Counted from the stretch's first letter, positions 26,227-39,221 are shown. The stretch is 64,000 nt of DNA from Pseudomonas sp. Gutcm_11s (GCF_028649395.1 NZ_JAQSUW010000012.1:47910-111909), one strand, 5' to 3'. Numbers and translations are program-made. Notes: generated from the sequence alone by a model not told the origin.

Positions 26227-27723
26227 ATGCCCGCCAATCACGACCTGCCCCTTCCTCTATATAGCGCCGCTCAGGTGCGCGAACTGGATGCCCGACTGAT
26301 CGCCGCCGGCATGCCTGGCTTCGAGCTGATGCAGCGCGCCGCCCATGCCGCCTGGCGCGCGCTGCGCCAGCGCTGGCCGCAGGCTGGTGTGCTCACGGTG
26401 CTGGCCGGCGCCGGCAATAACGCTGGCGACGGCTACCTGGTCGCCGAGCTGGCGCACAAGGCCGGCTGGGCAGTGCGCGTGCTGGCGGTCGGCGCGCCGG
26501 AACAGCTGAAAGGCGATGCCGCCAGCGCATACGCGGCAGCCCTGGCGGCTGGCGTGGCCGTCGAGGCCTGGAGCGAGGATGCCGAACTGCGCGGCGTGCT
26601 GGTCGATGCGCTGCTCGGCACCGGATTGCAGGGCCAGTTGCGCCCTGCCTATGCCGCCGCCGTCGAGGCAATCAACGCATCTGGCCTGCCGGTGCTGGCG
26701 GTAGATATCCCCACTGGCGTGAGCGCCGACACCGGTTGCGTCGCCGAGCTGGCGGTGCGCGCCGACGTCACCGTGACCTTCATTGGTCTGAAGCTCGGAT
26801 TGTTCACCGGAGATGCGCCGGACTGGGTCGGCGAGCTGGTGTTCGATGACCTGCAGGCTGATCCAGTCGTGGTCGCGCAGCAGCCTTGCCAGGTCCAGCG
26901 CCTGGCTGGTGCTGCCGTGCCGCAACTGGCGCCGCGCGCGCGTACTGCGCACAAGGGCAGCTTCGGCCATGTGCTGGTGATCGGCGGCGACCGTGGCTTC
27001 GGTGGCGCGGCGCTGCTCAGTGCAGAGAGCGCTCTGCGCGCCGGTGCGGGCCTGGTGTCGCTGGCGACGCGCCCGGAACACCTGGGCGCCAGCCTGGCGC
27101 GCCTGCCTGAGGTGATGTGCCAGCCCACCGAATCCACTTATCAACTACCCGGCCTGTGCGAGCACGCCGATGTGCTGGTGGCGGGGCCTGGTCTCGGCCA
27201 GCGAAGCTGGGGGCGCAGCCTGCTGAGCGTGGCGCTGGCCAGTGGGCGGCCGCAGGTATGGGACGCCGATGCACTCAACCTGCTGGCGGCGGGTATCGTC
27301 GAGTTGCCTGGTGACAGCGTGATCACCCCGCACCCGGGCGAAGCCGCACGTTTGCTCGGCATCGCCACCGCAGAGGTGCAAGCCGACCGCCCAGCAGCGG
27401 CCCTGGCGCTGGCGCGTAAATACCAGGCGGTGGTGGTGCTCAAGGGCGCCGGTAGCCTGGTGGCTGCGCCGGATGGCCGCCTGCTGCTGTGCGACCTCGG
27501 CCATCCAGCCATGGCTACCGCCGGCCTCGGCGACGTGCTCGCCGGCCTGATCGGTGCCTTGCGCGCCCAGGGCCTGGATGCCTTCGATGCTGCTGCGCTA
27601 GGCGTTTGGCTGCATGCGGGTGCCGGTCAGCGTGAGGGCGCTCTGGGCCGCGGGTTGGCAGCCAGCGATCTGATTCCGGCCATTCGTCAGCTATTACAGG
27701 AGCATGCACCGTGTCTCAGGTAA
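26227..27723 (+). CDS. nnrD: Bifunctional NAD(P)H-hydrate epimerase / ADP-dependent dehydratase
   Basis: 498 residues. The N-terminal YjeF_N epimerase domain (~1-215; [14 protein letters not shown]) interconverts R- and S-NAD(P)HX. The C-terminal ribokinase-like dehydratase (~225-490; [38 protein letters not shown]) restores NAD(P)H. It repairs damaged cofactors. Its end overlaps the GTG start of tsaE by 13 bases. It starts a run of closely spaced genes through miaA. Confidence 0.95.
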   Translation: MPANHDLPLPLYSAAQVRELDARLIAAGMPGFELMQRAAHAAWRALRQRWPQAGVLTVLAGAGNNAGDGYLVAELAHKAGWAVRVLAVGAPEQLKGDAASAYAAALAAGVAVEAWSEDAELRGVLVDALLGTGLQGQLRPAYAAAVEAINASGLPVLAVDIPTGVSADTGCVAELAVRADVTVTFIGLKLGLFTGDAPDWVGELVFDDLQADPVVVAQQPCQVQRLAGAAVPQLAPRARTAHKGSFGHVLVIGGDRGFGGAALLSAESALRAGAGLVSLATRPEHLGASLARLPEVMCQPTESTYQLPGLCEHADVLVAGPGLGQRSWGRSLLSVALASGRPQVWDADALNLLAAGIVELPGDSVITPHPGEAARLLGIATAEVQADRPAAALALARKYQAVVVLKGAGSLVAAPDGRLLLCDLGHPAMATAGLGDVLAGLIGALRAQGLDAFDAAALGVWLHAGAGQREGALGRGLAASDLIPAIRQLLQEHAPCLR

Positions 27724-28196
27724 CCCCGTCGAAGGCGACCCCGCCTGAAGTAACCCTCTATGCCGAAGGCGAAGACGCCATGTATGCACTGGGTGTGCGC
27801 ATCGCCCAGGCGACCGGCGGTCGCGGGGTGATCTACCTGCACGGTGACCTGGGCGCCGGCAAAACCACCCTGTCGCGCGGCATTCTGCGTGGTCTGGGGC
27901 ATGTCGGCGCGGTGAAGAGTCCGACCTTCACCCTGGTCGAGCCCTACGAGTTGGGCGAGGTGCGCGTGTTCCACTTCGACCTGTACCGCCTGGCCGATCC
28001 GGAGGAGCTGGAGTTCCTCGGCATCCGCGACTACTTCGAGGGTGACGCCCTGTGTCTGATCGAGTGGCCGCAGCGCGGCGCCGGCGTTTTGCCAAAGGCG
28101 GACCTGGACATTACCATTAGCCCGCAAGGAGTCGGTCGCGCGCTGCAGTTGCAGCCACATGGCGCGCGGGCCGAGGCGTGGTGTGCTGCCTTATAA
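27711..28196 (+). CDS. tsaE: tRNA threonylcarbamoyladenosine biosynthesis ATPase TsaE
   Basis: 161 residues. P-loop [13 protein letters not shown] near residue 50, then [10 protein letters not shown] and the HFDLYRL motif typical of TsaE. It works with TsaB/TsaD in forming t6A37 of tRNAs that read ANN codons. The start is a GTG inside the end of nnrD, preceded by AGGAG. Possibly the C-terminal tail is variable. Confidence 0.94.
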   Translation: MSQVTPSKATPPEVTLYAEGEDAMYALGVRIAQATGGRGVIYLHGDLGAGKTTLSRGILRGLGHVGAVKSPTFTLVEPYELGEVRVFHFDLYRLADPEELEFLGIRDYFEGDALCLIEWPQRGAGVLPKADLDITISPQGVGRALQLQPHGARAEAWCAAL

Positions 28197-28212
28197 GAGT
28201 TTAAGAAAGAAG

Positions 28213-29667
28213 ATGGGGAAGGCTATGCGCATGCGGGCGCTGTTGGGTGGTGTGGGGCTATTGTTGGCGACCTTGGGCGCCGACGTGTTGGCCGCCGCCA
28301 CGGAAATCCGCAGTGTGCGCCTGTGGCGTGCTCCGGATAACACGCGCCTGGTCTTCGACCTGTCCGGGCCGGTGCAGCACAGCGTGTTCACCCTGGCTGC
28401 GCCCAATCGCATCGTCATCGACGTCAACGGCGCCCAGCTGTCTACCAAGCTGGATCAGCTGTCGCTGAGCAACACACCGATCACCGGCGTGCGCGCCGCG
28501 CAGCGCTCGCCGACCGACCTGCGCCTGGTCCTCGACCTGTCCGCCGTGGTCACGCCGAAGAGCTTCACCCTGGCACCCAACCAGCAGTATGGCCACCGCC
28601 TGGTAGTCGATCTGTTCGACCAGGAATCCGCCGCGCCGGGCGCGCCCCAGGCTCCGCAGGTCACTCAGCCGCCTGTCGGTACTACGCCGCCGGTACCGGT
28701 GATTGCCGCCCCCGGCACTGCGCCAGCCAAGCTGCCGCCAGTACCGGGCGGCAAACGCGACATCGTGGTCGCCATCGACGCCGGTCACGGCGGCGAGGAC
28801 CCGGGTGCCCTCGGCCCTGGCCGCAAGATCTTCGAGAAGAACGTGACCCTGGCCATTGCCAGGGAGCTGCAGCGCCAGATCAATGCCGAAAAGGGCTTCC
28901 GCGGCGAGTTGGTGCGGACCGGCGATTACTTCATCCCGCTGCGCAAACGCACCGAGATCGCCCGCAAGAAGGGCGCCGACCTGTTCGTCTCCATCCACGC
29001 CGACGCCGCACCGCGTGCCGCCGCCTTTGGCGCCTCGGTGTACGCCCTGTCCGAGCGTGGCGCGACTTCCGAGACCGCGCGCTGGCTGGCCGACGCCGAG
29101 AACCAGTCCGACCTGATCGGTGGTGCCGGCAACGTCAGCCTGGATGACAAGGACCGCATGCTCGCCGGCGTGCTGCTCGACCTGTCGATGACCGCCTCGC
29201 TGTCGTCCAGCCTCAACGTCGGGCAGAAGGTGCTGAGCAACATGGGCCACATCACCCCGTTGCACAAACGCCGCGTCGAGCAGGCCGGTTTCATGGTGCT
29301 GAAGTCGCCGGACATCCCCTCGATCCTGGTGGAGACCGGTTTCATCTCCAACCCCAACGAGGCGCAGAAGCTGTCCACCCTCGGCCACCAGCAGGCCCTG
29401 GCGCGCTCGATCACCTCCGGCGTGCGGCAGTTCTTCCAGCAGAATCCGCCGCCCGGCACCTACATCGCCATGCTGCGTGACTCCGGCAAGATCGCCGCCG
29501 GCCCACGCGAGCACGTGGTCACCTCCGGCGAGAGCCTGGCGCTGATCGCCCAGCGCTACCAGGTCAGCCTGTCCGCGCTGCGCAGCGCCAACTCGCTGAA
29601 GAGCGACACCATCAAGGTCGGCCAGACCCTGAGCATTCCGGCGACCGCCCTGGCGGCGCAGCCATGA
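28213..29667 (+). CDS. amiB: N-acetylmuramoyl-L-alanine amidase (AmiB/AmiC type) with LysM
   Basis: About 484 residues. A signal peptide ([23 protein letters not shown]) is followed by an AMIN domain (~30-130), a Pro-rich linker, a zinc Amidase_3 catalytic domain ([28 protein letters not shown]) and a C-terminal LysM repeat ([17 protein letters not shown]). It splits septal peptidoglycan during cell separation. The start may be ATG 28213 or ATG 28225; both lie before the signal peptide. The stop overlaps the mutL start (ATGA). Confidence 0.93.
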   Translation: MGKAMRMRALLGGVGLLLATLGADVLAAATEIRSVRLWRAPDNTRLVFDLSGPVQHSVFTLAAPNRIVIDVNGAQLSTKLDQLSLSNTPITGVRAAQRSPTDLRLVLDLSAVVTPKSFTLAPNQQYGHRLVVDLFDQESAAPGAPQAPQVTQPPVGTTPPVPVIAAPGTAPAKLPPVPGGKRDIVVAIDAGHGGEDPGALGPGRKIFEKNVTLAIARELQRQINAEKGFRGELVRTGDYFIPLRKRTEIARKKGADLFVSIHADAAPRAAAFGASVYALSERGATSETARWLADAENQSDLIGGAGNVSLDDKDRMLAGVLLDLSMTASLSSSLNVGQKVLSNMGHITPLHKRRVEQAGFMVLKSPDIPSILVETGFISNPNEAQKLSTLGHQQALARSITSGVRQFFQQNPPPGTYIAMLRDSGKIAAGPREHVVTSGESLALIAQRYQVSLSALRSANSLKSDTIKVGQTLSIPATALAAQP

Positions 29668-31544
29668 GTGAGGCGCGTCGCATCCAGTTGCTGAGTCCGC
29701 GGCTGGCCAACCAGATCGCCGCCGGTGAGGTGGTCGAGCGCCCGGCCTCGGTGGCCAAGGAACTGCTGGAGAACAGCCTGGACGCCGGCGCCCGCCGCGT
29801 CGACGTCGAGGTCGAGCAGGGTGGCATCAAGCTGCTGCGCATCCGCGACGACGGCGGCGGTATTGCCGCCGACGACCTGCCGCTGGCCCTGGCCCGCCAC
29901 GCCACCAGCAAGATCCGCGAGCTGGAAGACCTGGAAGCGGTGGCCAGCCTCGGTTTCCGTGGCGAGGCGCTGGCCTCGATCAGCTCCGTCGCGCGCCTGA
30001 CCATGACCTCGCGCACCGCCGATGCCGAACAGGCCTGGCAGGTGGAGACCGAGGGTCGCGACATGGAGGCCCGGGTGCAGCCCGCGGCGCACCCGGTCGG
30101 CACCTCGGTGGAGGTGCGCGACCTGTTCTTCAATACCCCGGCGCGCCGCAAGTTCCTGCGCGCCGAGAAGACCGAATTCGATCACCTGCAGGAAGTCATC
30201 AAGCGCTTGGCCCTGGCGCGCTTCGACGTGGCCTTCCACCTGCGCCACAACGGCAAGACGGTGTTCGCCCTGCACGAAGCGCCGGACGCCATCAGTCGCG
30301 CGCGCCGTGTGGCCAGCGTCTGCGGTCCGGCCTTCCTCGAACAGGCCCTGCCGATCGAGGTGGAGCGCAGCGGCCTGCGCCTGTGGGGTTGGGTCGGTCT
30401 GCCGACCTTCTCGCGCAGCCAGGCGGACCTGCAGTATTTCTACGTCAACGGCCGCATGGTGCGCGACAAACTGGTCGCCCACGCCGTGCGCCAGGCCTAC
30501 CGCGACGTGCTGTTCAACGGTCGTCACCCGACCTTCGTGCTGTTCCTCGAGATCGATCCGGGCGTGGTCGATGTCAACGTGCACCCGACCAAGCACGAGG
30601 TGCGCTTCCGCGACAGCCGCATGGTCCACGACTTCCTCTATGGCACCCTGCACCGGGCGCTTGGTGAGGTAAGGCCGGAAGACCAGTTGGCGGCGCCGGC
30701 GGCGGTGGGGCAGATCGTCCGCCCGACGGGGCTGGCGGCTGGCGAGTTCGGCCCGCAGGCAGAGATGGGCCTGGCGGCCCAGGTGCTGGAGCAGCCGGTG
30801 ACCCAGGGATCGGTCTGGAGTTCGCCTGGCGCCGGTTACCAGGCACCCCGCCCGCAATCCGCGATTCCTCAGGCGGAGGCTCAGGGCGCCTATCGCGAGT
30901 ACTTTTCGCCGTTGCCCGAGTCGCCTGCTCCGGCCGGATTACCGCAGACCCAGGGCGATATCCCGCCGCTGGGCTATGCCCTGGCGCAGCTCAAGGGTGT
31001 GTACATCCTCGCCGAGAATGCCCAGGGCATGGTGCTGGTGGACATGCACGCGGCTCATGAGCGCATCACTTACGAGCGGCTCAAGACCGCCATGGCCAGC
31101 GAAGGCCTGCGCGGCCAGCCGCTGCTGGTGCCCGAGTCCATCGCCCTGAGCCAGCGCGAGGCCGATTGTGCTGAGGAACATGCTCAGTGGTTCCAGCGCC
31201 TGGGCTTCGAGCTGCAGCGTCTGGGCGAGGAGAGCCTGGCGATCCGCCAGATCCCGGCCCTGCTCAAGCAGGCAGAGGCCACGCAGTTGGTGCGCGACGT
31301 GCTCGCCGACCTGTTGGAGTACGGTACCAGCGACCGCATCCAGGCCCATCTCAACGAACTGCTGGCGACCATGGCCTGTCACGGCGCGGTACGCGCCAAC
31401 CGGCGCCTGACCCTGCCGGAGATGAACGCCCTGCTGCGCGATATGGAACACACCGAACGCAGTGGCCAGTGCAACCACGGCCGTCCGACCTGGACCCAGC
31501 TCGGCATGGACGATCTGGACAAGCTGTTCCTGCGCGGGCGCTGA
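29664..31544 (+). CDS. mutL: DNA mismatch repair protein MutL
   Basis: 626 residues. The GHKL ATPase N-terminus is intact ([36 protein letters not shown]). The C-terminal dimerisation domain carries [12 protein letters not shown], matching the DxHAx2Ex4E nicking-endonuclease motif found in species without MutH. A Pro/Gln-rich linker joins the halves. It couples MutS mismatch recognition to strand incision. Translationally coupled to the amidase upstream and 15 bases before miaA. Confidence 0.96.
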   Translation: MSEARRIQLLSPRLANQIAAGEVVERPASVAKELLENSLDAGARRVDVEVEQGGIKLLRIRDDGGGIAADDLPLALARHATSKIRELEDLEAVASLGFRGEALASISSVARLTMTSRTADAEQAWQVETEGRDMEARVQPAAHPVGTSVEVRDLFFNTPARRKFLRAEKTEFDHLQEVIKRLALARFDVAFHLRHNGKTVFALHEAPDAISRARRVASVCGPAFLEQALPIEVERSGLRLWGWVGLPTFSRSQADLQYFYVNGRMVRDKLVAHAVRQAYRDVLFNGRHPTFVLFLEIDPGVVDVNVHPTKHEVRFRDSRMVHDFLYGTLHRALGEVRPEDQLAAPAAVGQIVRPTGLAAGEFGPQAEMGLAAQVLEQPVTQGSVWSSPGAGYQAPRPQSAIPQAEAQGAYREYFSPLPESPAPAGLPQTQGDIPPLGYALAQLKGVYILAENAQGMVLVDMHAAHERITYERLKTAMASEGLRGQPLLVPESIALSQREADCAEEHAQWFQRLGFELQRLGEESLAIRQIPALLKQAEATQLVRDVLADLLEYGTSDRIQAHLNELLATMACHGAVRANRRLTLPEMNALLRDMEHTERSGQCNHGRPTWTQLGMDDLDKLFLRGR

Positions 31545-31559
31545 GGTCGCGATTCCATC

Positions 31560-32531
31560 ATGAGCGATCGCCTGCCTCCCGCCATCTTCCTGATGGGGCC
31601 CACTGCTTCCGGTAAGACCGACCTAGCGCTGGCGCTGGCCGATGCGCTGCCCTGCGAGCTGATCAGTGTCGACTCGGCGCTGATCTATCGCGGCATGGAC
31701 ATCGGTACGGCCAAGCCGGACAAGGCCACGCTGGCGCGTTATCCACACCGTCTGGTGGATATCCGAGACCCGGCCGAGAGCTATTCGGCGGCAGAGTTCC
31801 GCGCCGATGCCCTGGCGGCCATGGCTGAGATCACCTCTCGCGGCCGCATTCCCCTGCTGGTCGGCGGCACCATGCTTTATTACAAGGCATTGCTGGAAGG
31901 GCTGGCAGATATGCCCAGTGCCGATCCAGCGGTGCGTGCCGAACTGGAAGTCTGGGCGGCGGCGGAGGGCTGGGAGGCGCTGCATCGCGAGCTGGCGCGC
32001 GTCGATCCTGAGTCGGCGGCGCGCATTCATCCCAACGATCCGCAGCGCCTGACCCGGGCGCTCGAAGTGCAGCGTGTCAGCGGTCTGAGCATGACCGAGC
32101 ATCGCAAGCGCCAAACGGCTCAAAATAGCGGCTCGGAGGCGCCTGGCGCGGGGCATTTGCCTTATACTGTGGCGCAATTTGCCATCGCCCCCGAGCAGCG
32201 TCAGGTCCTGCACGAGCGGATCGCTCGCCGATTTCACCTGATGTTGGAACAGGGCTTTGTCGAAGAGGTCGAAGCGTTGCGTATGCGGGGTGACCTGCAT
32301 GCGGGGCTGCCATCGATCCGCGCAGTGGGCTATCGCCAGGTATGGGATTACCTGGAAGGTCGCCTGAGCCGCGAGGAAATGGCGGAGCGCGGCATTATCG
32401 CCACGCGTCAGTTGGCCAAGCGCCAGTTCACCTGGCTGCGCAGCTGGGAAAGTCTGCACTGGCTGGATAGCCTGGCGAGTGACAATCTACCTCGTGCCTT
32501 GAAATACCTGGAGGCGGTCTCCATATTGTGA
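31560..32531 (+). CDS. miaA: tRNA dimethylallyltransferase
   Basis: 323 residues. P-loop [11 protein letters not shown] near residue 12, [16 protein letters not shown], and the tRNA-binding core ([14 protein letters not shown]). It adds the dimethylallyl group to A37 of tRNAs reading UNN codons. It lies in the conserved order mutL-miaA-hfq-hflX-hflKC. hfq begins 99 bases later, leaving room for a separate hfq promoter. Confidence 0.96.
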   Translation: MSDRLPPAIFLMGPTASGKTDLALALADALPCELISVDSALIYRGMDIGTAKPDKATLARYPHRLVDIRDPAESYSAAEFRADALAAMAEITSRGRIPLLVGGTMLYYKALLEGLADMPSADPAVRAELEVWAAAEGWEALHRELARVDPESAARIHPNDPQRLTRALEVQRVSGLSMTEHRKRQTAQNSGSEAPGAGHLPYTVAQFAIAPEQRQVLHERIARRFHLMLEQGFVEEVEALRMRGDLHAGLPSIRAVGYRQVWDYLEGRLSREEMAERGIIATRQLAKRQFTWLRSWESLHWLDSLASDNLPRALKYLEAVSIL

Positions 32532-32534
32532 TGA

Positions 32535-32885
<351 letters not shown>

Positions 32886-32897
32886 TAGGAGCCTGAC

Positions 32898-34199
32898 TTG
32901 TTCTTCGAGCGTCACGGCGGCGGTGAGCGAGCGATCCTCGTTCACCTGGAAGGCAGTAACCCCGAGGCGGCCGAAGATCCGCAGGAATTCCAGGATCTGG
33001 CCCTGTCGGCCGGTGCGGACACGGTGGCTTTGGTCACCGTGTCTCGCCACATGCCCACGGCCAAGTTCCTGATCGGTAGCGGCAAGGTCGAAGAGTTACG
33101 CGACCTGGTCAAGGAAGCCGAAGCCGAACTGGTCATCTTCAACCATACCCTCACGCCCAGTCAGGAGCGCAACCTCGAGCGCGTCTTCGAGTGTCGCGTG
33201 CTTGATCGTACCGGCCTGATTCTCGATATCTTCGCCCAGCGTGCCCGTACCCACGAAGGCAAGCTGCAGGTCGAACTCGCTCAGCTGGACCACATGAGCA
33301 CGCGCCTGGTGCGTGGCTGGACCCACCTCGAGCGGCAGAAGGGCGGTATCGGCCTGCGCGGCCCGGGTGAAACCCAGCTGGAAACCGACCGCCGCCTGCT
33401 GCGTGTGCGTATTCGCCAGATCAAGCAGAAGCTGGAGAAGGTCCGTAGCCAGCGCGAGCAGGCCCGTCGCGGCCGCCGTCGTGCGGATATCCCCTCGGTT
33501 TCCCTGGTCGGCTACACCAACGCCGGCAAATCTACCCTGTTCAACGCCCTGACCACTTCCGAGGTCTACGCGGCCGACCAGCTGTTCGCCACCCTCGATC
33601 CGACCCTGCGTCGCCTGGAGCTGGACGATCTGGGGCCGGTGGTGCTGGCCGATACCGTGGGCTTCATTCGTCATCTGCCGCACAAGCTGGTGGAGGCGTT
33701 CCGTGCCACTCTGGAAGAGTCGAGCAATTCCGATCTGTTGCTGCACGTGATCGACTCGCACGAGCCGGAGCGCGACCAGCAGATCGAGCAGGTCATGGCG
33801 GTGCTCGGTGAGATCGGTGCCAACGAGTTGCCGATGCTCGAGGTGTACAACAAGATCGATCTGGTCGAAGGCGTCGAGCCGCAGATCCAGCGCGACGGTG
33901 ACGGCAAGCCCGAGCGGGTGTGGCTGTCCGCCCGCGATGGTCGGGGCCTGGAGCTGTTGCGCCAGGCGGTGGCCGAGTTGCTCGGCGAGGACATGTTTGT
34001 CGGTACCCTGCGTCTGCCGCAGCGCCTTGGGCGCTTGCGTGCACAGTTCTTCGCCCTCAACGCGGTGCAGAACGAGGCGCACGATGAAGCCGGGGATACC
34101 CTGCTTGCCATTCGTCTGCCGCGCGCCGAGCTCAACCGGCTGGTCAGTCGCGAAGGGTTGGCGCCGCAGGACTTTCTTGAGCAACACACTTTGCAATAA
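32898..34199 (+). CDS. hflX: GTPase HflX
   Basis: 433 residues. The N-terminal HflX domain includes GGIGLRGPGETQLETDRR, and the GTPase domain carries G1 GYTNAGKSTLFN. HflX splits stalled or stressed 70S ribosomes. The start is a TTG at 32898 with TAGGAG upstream, giving the usual N-terminus FFERHGGGE. A hairpin just after the stop separates it from hflK. Confidence 0.94.
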   Translation: MFFERHGGGERAILVHLEGSNPEAAEDPQEFQDLALSAGADTVALVTVSRHMPTAKFLIGSGKVEELRDLVKEAEAELVIFNHTLTPSQERNLERVFECRVLDRTGLILDIFAQRARTHEGKLQVELAQLDHMSTRLVRGWTHLERQKGGIGLRGPGETQLETDRRLLRVRIRQIKQKLEKVRSQREQARRGRRRADIPSVSLVGYTNAGKSTLFNALTTSEVYAADQLFATLDPTLRRLELDDLGPVVLADTVGFIRHLPHKLVEAFRATLEESSNSDLLLHVIDSHEPERDQQIEQVMAVLGEIGANELPMLEVYNKIDLVEGVEPQIQRDGDGKPERVWLSARDGRGLELLRQAVAELLGEDMFVGTLRLPQRLGRLRAQFFALNAVQNEAHDEAGDTLLAIRLPRAELNRLVSREGLAPQDFLEQHTLQ

Positions 34200-34200
34200 A

Positions 34201-34236
34201 GCCTGAGCCGTGCTTTTTGCGGCGGCTCGGGCGCTT
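34201..34236 (+). terminator. Intercistronic terminator-like hairpin between hflX and hflK
   Basis: Ten-pair stem (34201-34210 with 34223-34232, one G-T wobble) and a 12-base loop, followed by CTTT. It may reduce read-through from hfq-hflX into hflKC. Confidence 0.55.
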
Positions 34237-34294
34237 TCGGTAGCATGGGCGGCGCGCCGTGGGCGCGTCTTTGCTTTATCAGATGGAGAGCGCT

Positions 34295-35443
34295 ATGGCT
34301 TGGAATGAGCCGGGTGGCAACTCGAACAACCAGGATCCCTGGGGCGGCCGCAAAGGCGGTGGACGCCAGGGCCCGCCTGACCTCGACGAAGCCTTCCGCA
34401 AGCTGCAGGAGAGCCTGAACGGCATCTTCGGTGGCGGTAAGAAACGTGATGGCGGAAGCCAGGGCGGTGGCTGGGGTTTGCTCGGCATCGGCGTGGCACT
34501 GCTGTTCGCAGTCTGGCTGTGGAACGCGATCTACATCGTCGATGCCCAGGAGCAGGCGGTGATCCTGCAACTCGGCAAGTACGACAGAACCGTCGAGCAG
34601 GGTCTGAACATCTATTTCCCGCCGCTCGAGAAGAAGTTCCAGGAGAACGTCACTCGCGAGCGCTCCTTCTCCAAGGAAGGGCAGATGCTCACCGAAGACG
34701 AGAACATCGTCGAAGTGCCGCTCACCGTGCAGTACAAGATCAGCAACCTCAAGGACTTCGTGCTCAACGTCGATGCACCTGAGGTCAGCCTGCAGCACGC
34801 CACCGAGAGTGCCCTGCGCCATGTCGCCGGTTCCACTTCGATGGACGAGGTAATCACCCTCGGTCGTGAACAGATGGGTCTGGAGGTGAGCAAGCGCCTG
34901 CAGAGCTTCCTCAACGATTACGGTACCGGCATCACTGTCACCCAGGTCAACATCCAGCGCGCCACGGCTCCGGCCGAGGTCAAGGATGCCTTCGATGACG
35001 TGATTCGTGCCCGTGAAGACGAGCAGCGCGAGAAGAACCAGGCCGAGACCTACGCCAATGGCGTGGTGCCGGAAGCCCGCGGTCAGGCCCAGCGCATCAT
35101 CGAAGATGCCAATGGCTACCGCGACGAAGTGGTCGCTCGCTCTCAGGGTGAGGCGGATCGCTTCACCAAGCTGGTGGCCGAGTACCGCAAGGCGCCCGAG
35201 GTAACTCGCCAGCGTCTGTATCTGGACACCATGCAACAGGTCTTCAGCAGTACTAGCAAGGTCCTGGTGACCGGCAAGGAAGGGCAGAACAACCTGCTGT
35301 ACCTGCCGCTGGACAAGATGATCGACAGTCGCGGCAACGGCGGTAGCAACGCGGCGAGCATTCCGAGCGCCAGCGGCGACTCCGCTGCCCGCAGCATCAA
35401 CAACGTCGAGCGTGGCGACCTGCGTTCTAGGGAGAGCCGCTGA
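34295..35443 (+). CDS. hflK: FtsH protease activity modulator HflK
   Basis: 382 residues. The Gly-rich, charged N-terminus (cytoplasmic) is followed by one membrane helix near residue 70 (LLGIGVALLFAVWLWNAIYIV) and a periplasmic SPFH/band-7 domain with coiled coil. With HflC it forms the ring complex that regulates the FtsH protease. Start ATG 34295 has GGAGAG upstream; the extension to 34259 is spurious. The stop shares one base with the hflC start (TGATG). Confidence 0.95.
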   Translation: MAWNEPGGNSNNQDPWGGRKGGGRQGPPDLDEAFRKLQESLNGIFGGGKKRDGGSQGGGWGLLGIGVALLFAVWLWNAIYIVDAQEQAVILQLGKYDRTVEQGLNIYFPPLEKKFQENVTRERSFSKEGQMLTEDENIVEVPLTVQYKISNLKDFVLNVDAPEVSLQHATESALRHVAGSTSMDEVITLGREQMGLEVSKRLQSFLNDYGTGITVTQVNIQRATAPAEVKDAFDDVIRAREDEQREKNQAETYANGVVPEARGQAQRIIEDANGYRDEVVARSQGEADRFTKLVAEYRKAPEVTRQRLYLDTMQQVFSSTSKVLVTGKEGQNNLLYLPLDKMIDSRGNGGSNAASIPSASGDSAARSINNVERGDLRSRESR

Positions 35444-36312
35444 TGAGCAATAAATCGCTGTTTGCCCTGATCGCCGGGGTAATCGTCGCGGTGCTGGCCT
35501 GGAACAGCCTGTACATCGTCACCCAGACCGAAAGGGCTGTCCTGCTGCGCTTCGGTAAGATCCAGAACCCGAACGTTGAGCCTGGCTTGCACGTGAAGAT
35601 TCCGGTGATGAACCAGGTTCGCAAGTTCGACGCGCGCCTGCTGACTCTGGAATCGCCGATCCAGCGCGTGCTGACCCTGGAGAAGAAGGCGGTGATGGTC
35701 GATGCCTACGCCAAGTGGAAGGTGGCTGACGCCCAGCGTTACTACACCGCTACTTCGGGCATTCGCCAGATCGCCGACGACCGTCTGTCCCAGCGTCTGA
35801 TTACCGCCCTGGCCAACCAGTTTGGTACCCGCACCCTGCACGAGGTGGTGTCCGGCGAGCGTGATGCGCTGATGGCTGCCATCACCAAGTCGCTGAACAC
35901 CATGGCGCAGAAGGAACTCGGCATCGAGGTGGTGGACGTTCGCGTCAAGGCCATCGACCTGCCGAAAGAGGTCTACCGCAGCGTGTTCGATCGCATGAGT
36001 TCGGAGCGTGAGCGTGAGGCCCGCGAGCACCGCGCCAAGGGCCGCGAGCTGGCCGAAGGTATTCGCGCCGATGCCGACCGGCAGAAGCGTGTGATCCTCG
36101 CCGAGGCGTATCGCGAGGCCGAGGAGATCCGCGGTGATGGCGACGCCAAGTCGGCCGCCATCTACGCAGCCGCTTATGGTCAGGACGCCGAGTTCTACTC
36201 GTTCTACCGTAGCCTGGGTGCCTACCGCGACAGCTTCTCGAGCAAGAGCGATGTGCTGGTGCTGGATCCGGATAGCGAGTTCTTCCGCTATCTGCAGCAG
36301 CCCAAGCCCTGA
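35443..36312 (+). CDS. hflC: FtsH protease activity modulator HflC
   Basis: 289 residues. N-terminal membrane anchor (LFALIAGVIVAVLAWNSLYIV) and SPFH domain (TERAVLLRFGKIQN) with a C-terminal helical region. Partner of HflK in the periplasmic-facing complex around FtsH. Coupled to hflK by a one-base overlap. Followed by a strong terminator. Confidence 0.95.
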   Translation: MSNKSLFALIAGVIVAVLAWNSLYIVTQTERAVLLRFGKIQNPNVEPGLHVKIPVMNQVRKFDARLLTLESPIQRVLTLEKKAVMVDAYAKWKVADAQRYYTATSGIRQIADDRLSQRLITALANQFGTRTLHEVVSGERDALMAAITKSLNTMAQKELGIEVVDVRVKAIDLPKEVYRSVFDRMSSEREREAREHRAKGRELAEGIRADADRQKRVILAEAYREAEEIRGDGDAKSAAIYAAAYGQDAEFYSFYRSLGAYRDSFSSKSDVLVLDPDSEFFRYLQQPKP

Positions 36313-36382
36313 TGCAGCCACTCCGGCGTGGCCGTTCGGCCGCGTCGGGGTGACCTCCGGGGAAAACGTGTTATCATGGGTC

Positions 36383-36407
36383 AGCCGGGAAAAATCCCGG
36401 CTTTTTT
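36383..36407 (+). terminator. Strong intrinsic terminator after hflC
   Basis: Stem AGCCGGGA/TCCCGGCT with an AAAA loop and six Ts. It lies only 14 bases before the next start codon, so it may act as an attenuator for DUF2065-hisZ-purA. Confidence 0.9.
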
Positions 36408-36420
36408 GCGTCTGGGAATC

Positions 36421-36606
36421 ATGTGGCAGGAACTTGGCATCGCCTTTTGTCTGATGTTGGTGCTGGAAGGCATCCTGCCCTTCCTCTATCCGCGACGTTG
36501 GCGCGGAGCGATCTCGCAGCTGATACAGCTGCCTGACCGTCAGCTGCGCATCATGGGGCTGGCCAGCATGCTGCTGGGGACCACCCTCCTGTATCTGCTT
36601 CACTGA
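36421..36606 (+). CDS. DUF2065 small membrane protein
   Basis: 61 residues from ATG 36421 ([17 protein letters not shown]) with two membrane helices and the conserved PFLYPRRWR between them. DUF2065 proteins sit between hflC and hisZ in many proteobacteria; function is unknown. The longer frame from 36328 would read through the terminator hairpin. No good ribosome site is visible, and the start lies just after the terminator. Confidence 0.85.
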   Translation: MWQELGIAFCLMLVLEGILPFLYPRRWRGAISQLIQLPDRQLRIMGLASMLLGTTLLYLLH

Positions 36607-36641
36607 AGGCTTGCCGCCCGTACCGAGAGGGGAATGGCGAA

Positions 36642-37829
36642 ATGGCAACGGTAGACCGCTGGCTCCTGCCAGATGGCATCGAAGAAGTACTGCCGCCGGA
36701 AGCGGCACTGATCGAGGCGGCACGCCGCCAGGTCCTGGATCTCTTCCAGCGTTGGGGCTACGAGTTCGTCGTAACCCCGCACATCGAATATTTGGAATCC
36801 CTGCTCACCGGTGCCGGCCAGGACCTGGATCTGCGCACCTTCAAGGTGACCGATCCGCTGTCGGGTCGGCAGATGGGTTTCCGTGCCGACATCACCCCGC
36901 AGGTGGCGCGGATGGATGCGCATACCCTGCGTCGCGAAGGCCCGAGCCGCCTGTGCTACGCCGGTAGCGTGCTGCATGCCAACCCGCGTGCTCTGGCCAC
37001 CTCGCGCAGCCCGATCCAGTTGGGCGCCGAGCTGTACGGCGACGCCAGCCCGGCCAGCGACGTGGAAGTCATCAGCCTGATGCTCGACACCCTGGCCCTG
37101 GCCGGTGTGCCTGATGTGCACATGGACCTCGGTCATGTTGGCATCTATCGCGGTTTGGCCCGCGCCGCCGGCCTGTCCGGCGAGGCCGAGCAGCAGCTGT
37201 TCGACGCCCTGCAGCGCAAGGCCGTCGATGAAGTCGACGCGCTCACCGAATCACTGCAACCGCACCTGGCCAGCATGCTGCGCGCATTGGTCGAGCTGTG
37301 TGGCGGTCGTGAAGTGCTGGACCTGGCCCAGGCTTGCCTGGTCGAGGCGCCGGCCGAGGTGCATGCCGCACTGGACCAGCTGGTGGCCATCGCCGACCAG
37401 CTGGAGTTGCGTTACCCCGAGCTGCCGCTGTATTTCGACCTCGGCGAGCTGCGTGGCTACCACTACCACACCGGTGTGGTGTTCGCCGCCTTCGTACCGG
37501 GCGTCGGCCAGTCCATCGCCCAGGGTGGCCGCTACGATGATGTCGGTGGCAACTTCGGCCGTGCGCGTCCGGCCACCGGTTTCTCTACCGACCTGAAGAC
37601 CCTGGTCACCCTCGGTGACATGCAGGTCGAGGCGCTGGCCGCTGGCGTCTGGGCGCCAGATCATCACGACCTGTACCTGTGGCAGGCCGTGCAGCGCCTG
37701 CGCAGCGAGGGCGTGCGCGTGGTCCAGGCTCTGCCCGGGCAGGATGTGAGCGCGGCGAGCGAGGCGGGTTGTGATCGCCTGCTGCAGCTGCGCGATGGAC
37801 GTTGGCAAGTGGCGCCGCTGGCGTCCTGA
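36642..37829 (+). CDS. hisZ: ATP phosphoribosyltransferase regulatory subunit HisZ
   Basis: 395 residues. It has the histidyl-tRNA-synthetase-like fold without the anticodon domain: [33 protein letters not shown], and [11 protein letters not shown]. It is the regulatory partner of short-form HisG in the first step of histidine synthesis. Its neighbour purA matches the common hisZ-purA order. Good GAGAGGGGAA ribosome site. Confidence 0.95.
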   Translation: MATVDRWLLPDGIEEVLPPEAALIEAARRQVLDLFQRWGYEFVVTPHIEYLESLLTGAGQDLDLRTFKVTDPLSGRQMGFRADITPQVARMDAHTLRREGPSRLCYAGSVLHANPRALATSRSPIQLGAELYGDASPASDVEVISLMLDTLALAGVPDVHMDLGHVGIYRGLARAAGLSGEAEQQLFDALQRKAVDEVDALTESLQPHLASMLRALVELCGGREVLDLAQACLVEAPAEVHAALDQLVAIADQLELRYPELPLYFDLGELRGYHYHTGVVFAAFVPGVGQSIAQGGRYDDVGGNFGRARPATGFSTDLKTLVTLGDMQVEALAAGVWAPDHHDLYLWQAVQRLRSEGVRVVQALPGQDVSAASEAGCDRLLQLRDGRWQVAPLAS

Positions 37830-39179
<1,350 letters not shown>

Positions 39180-39193
39180 TCGCTTGAGCGATG

Positions 39194-39221
39194 AAAAAAG
39201 GCCGCGCAAGCGGCCTTTTTT
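39194..39221. terminator. Terminator after purA
   Basis: Stem AGGCCGC/GCGGCCT with a GCAA loop, flanked by a run of six As before and six Ts after; serves purA and the converging molybdoenzyme gene. Confidence 0.92.
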
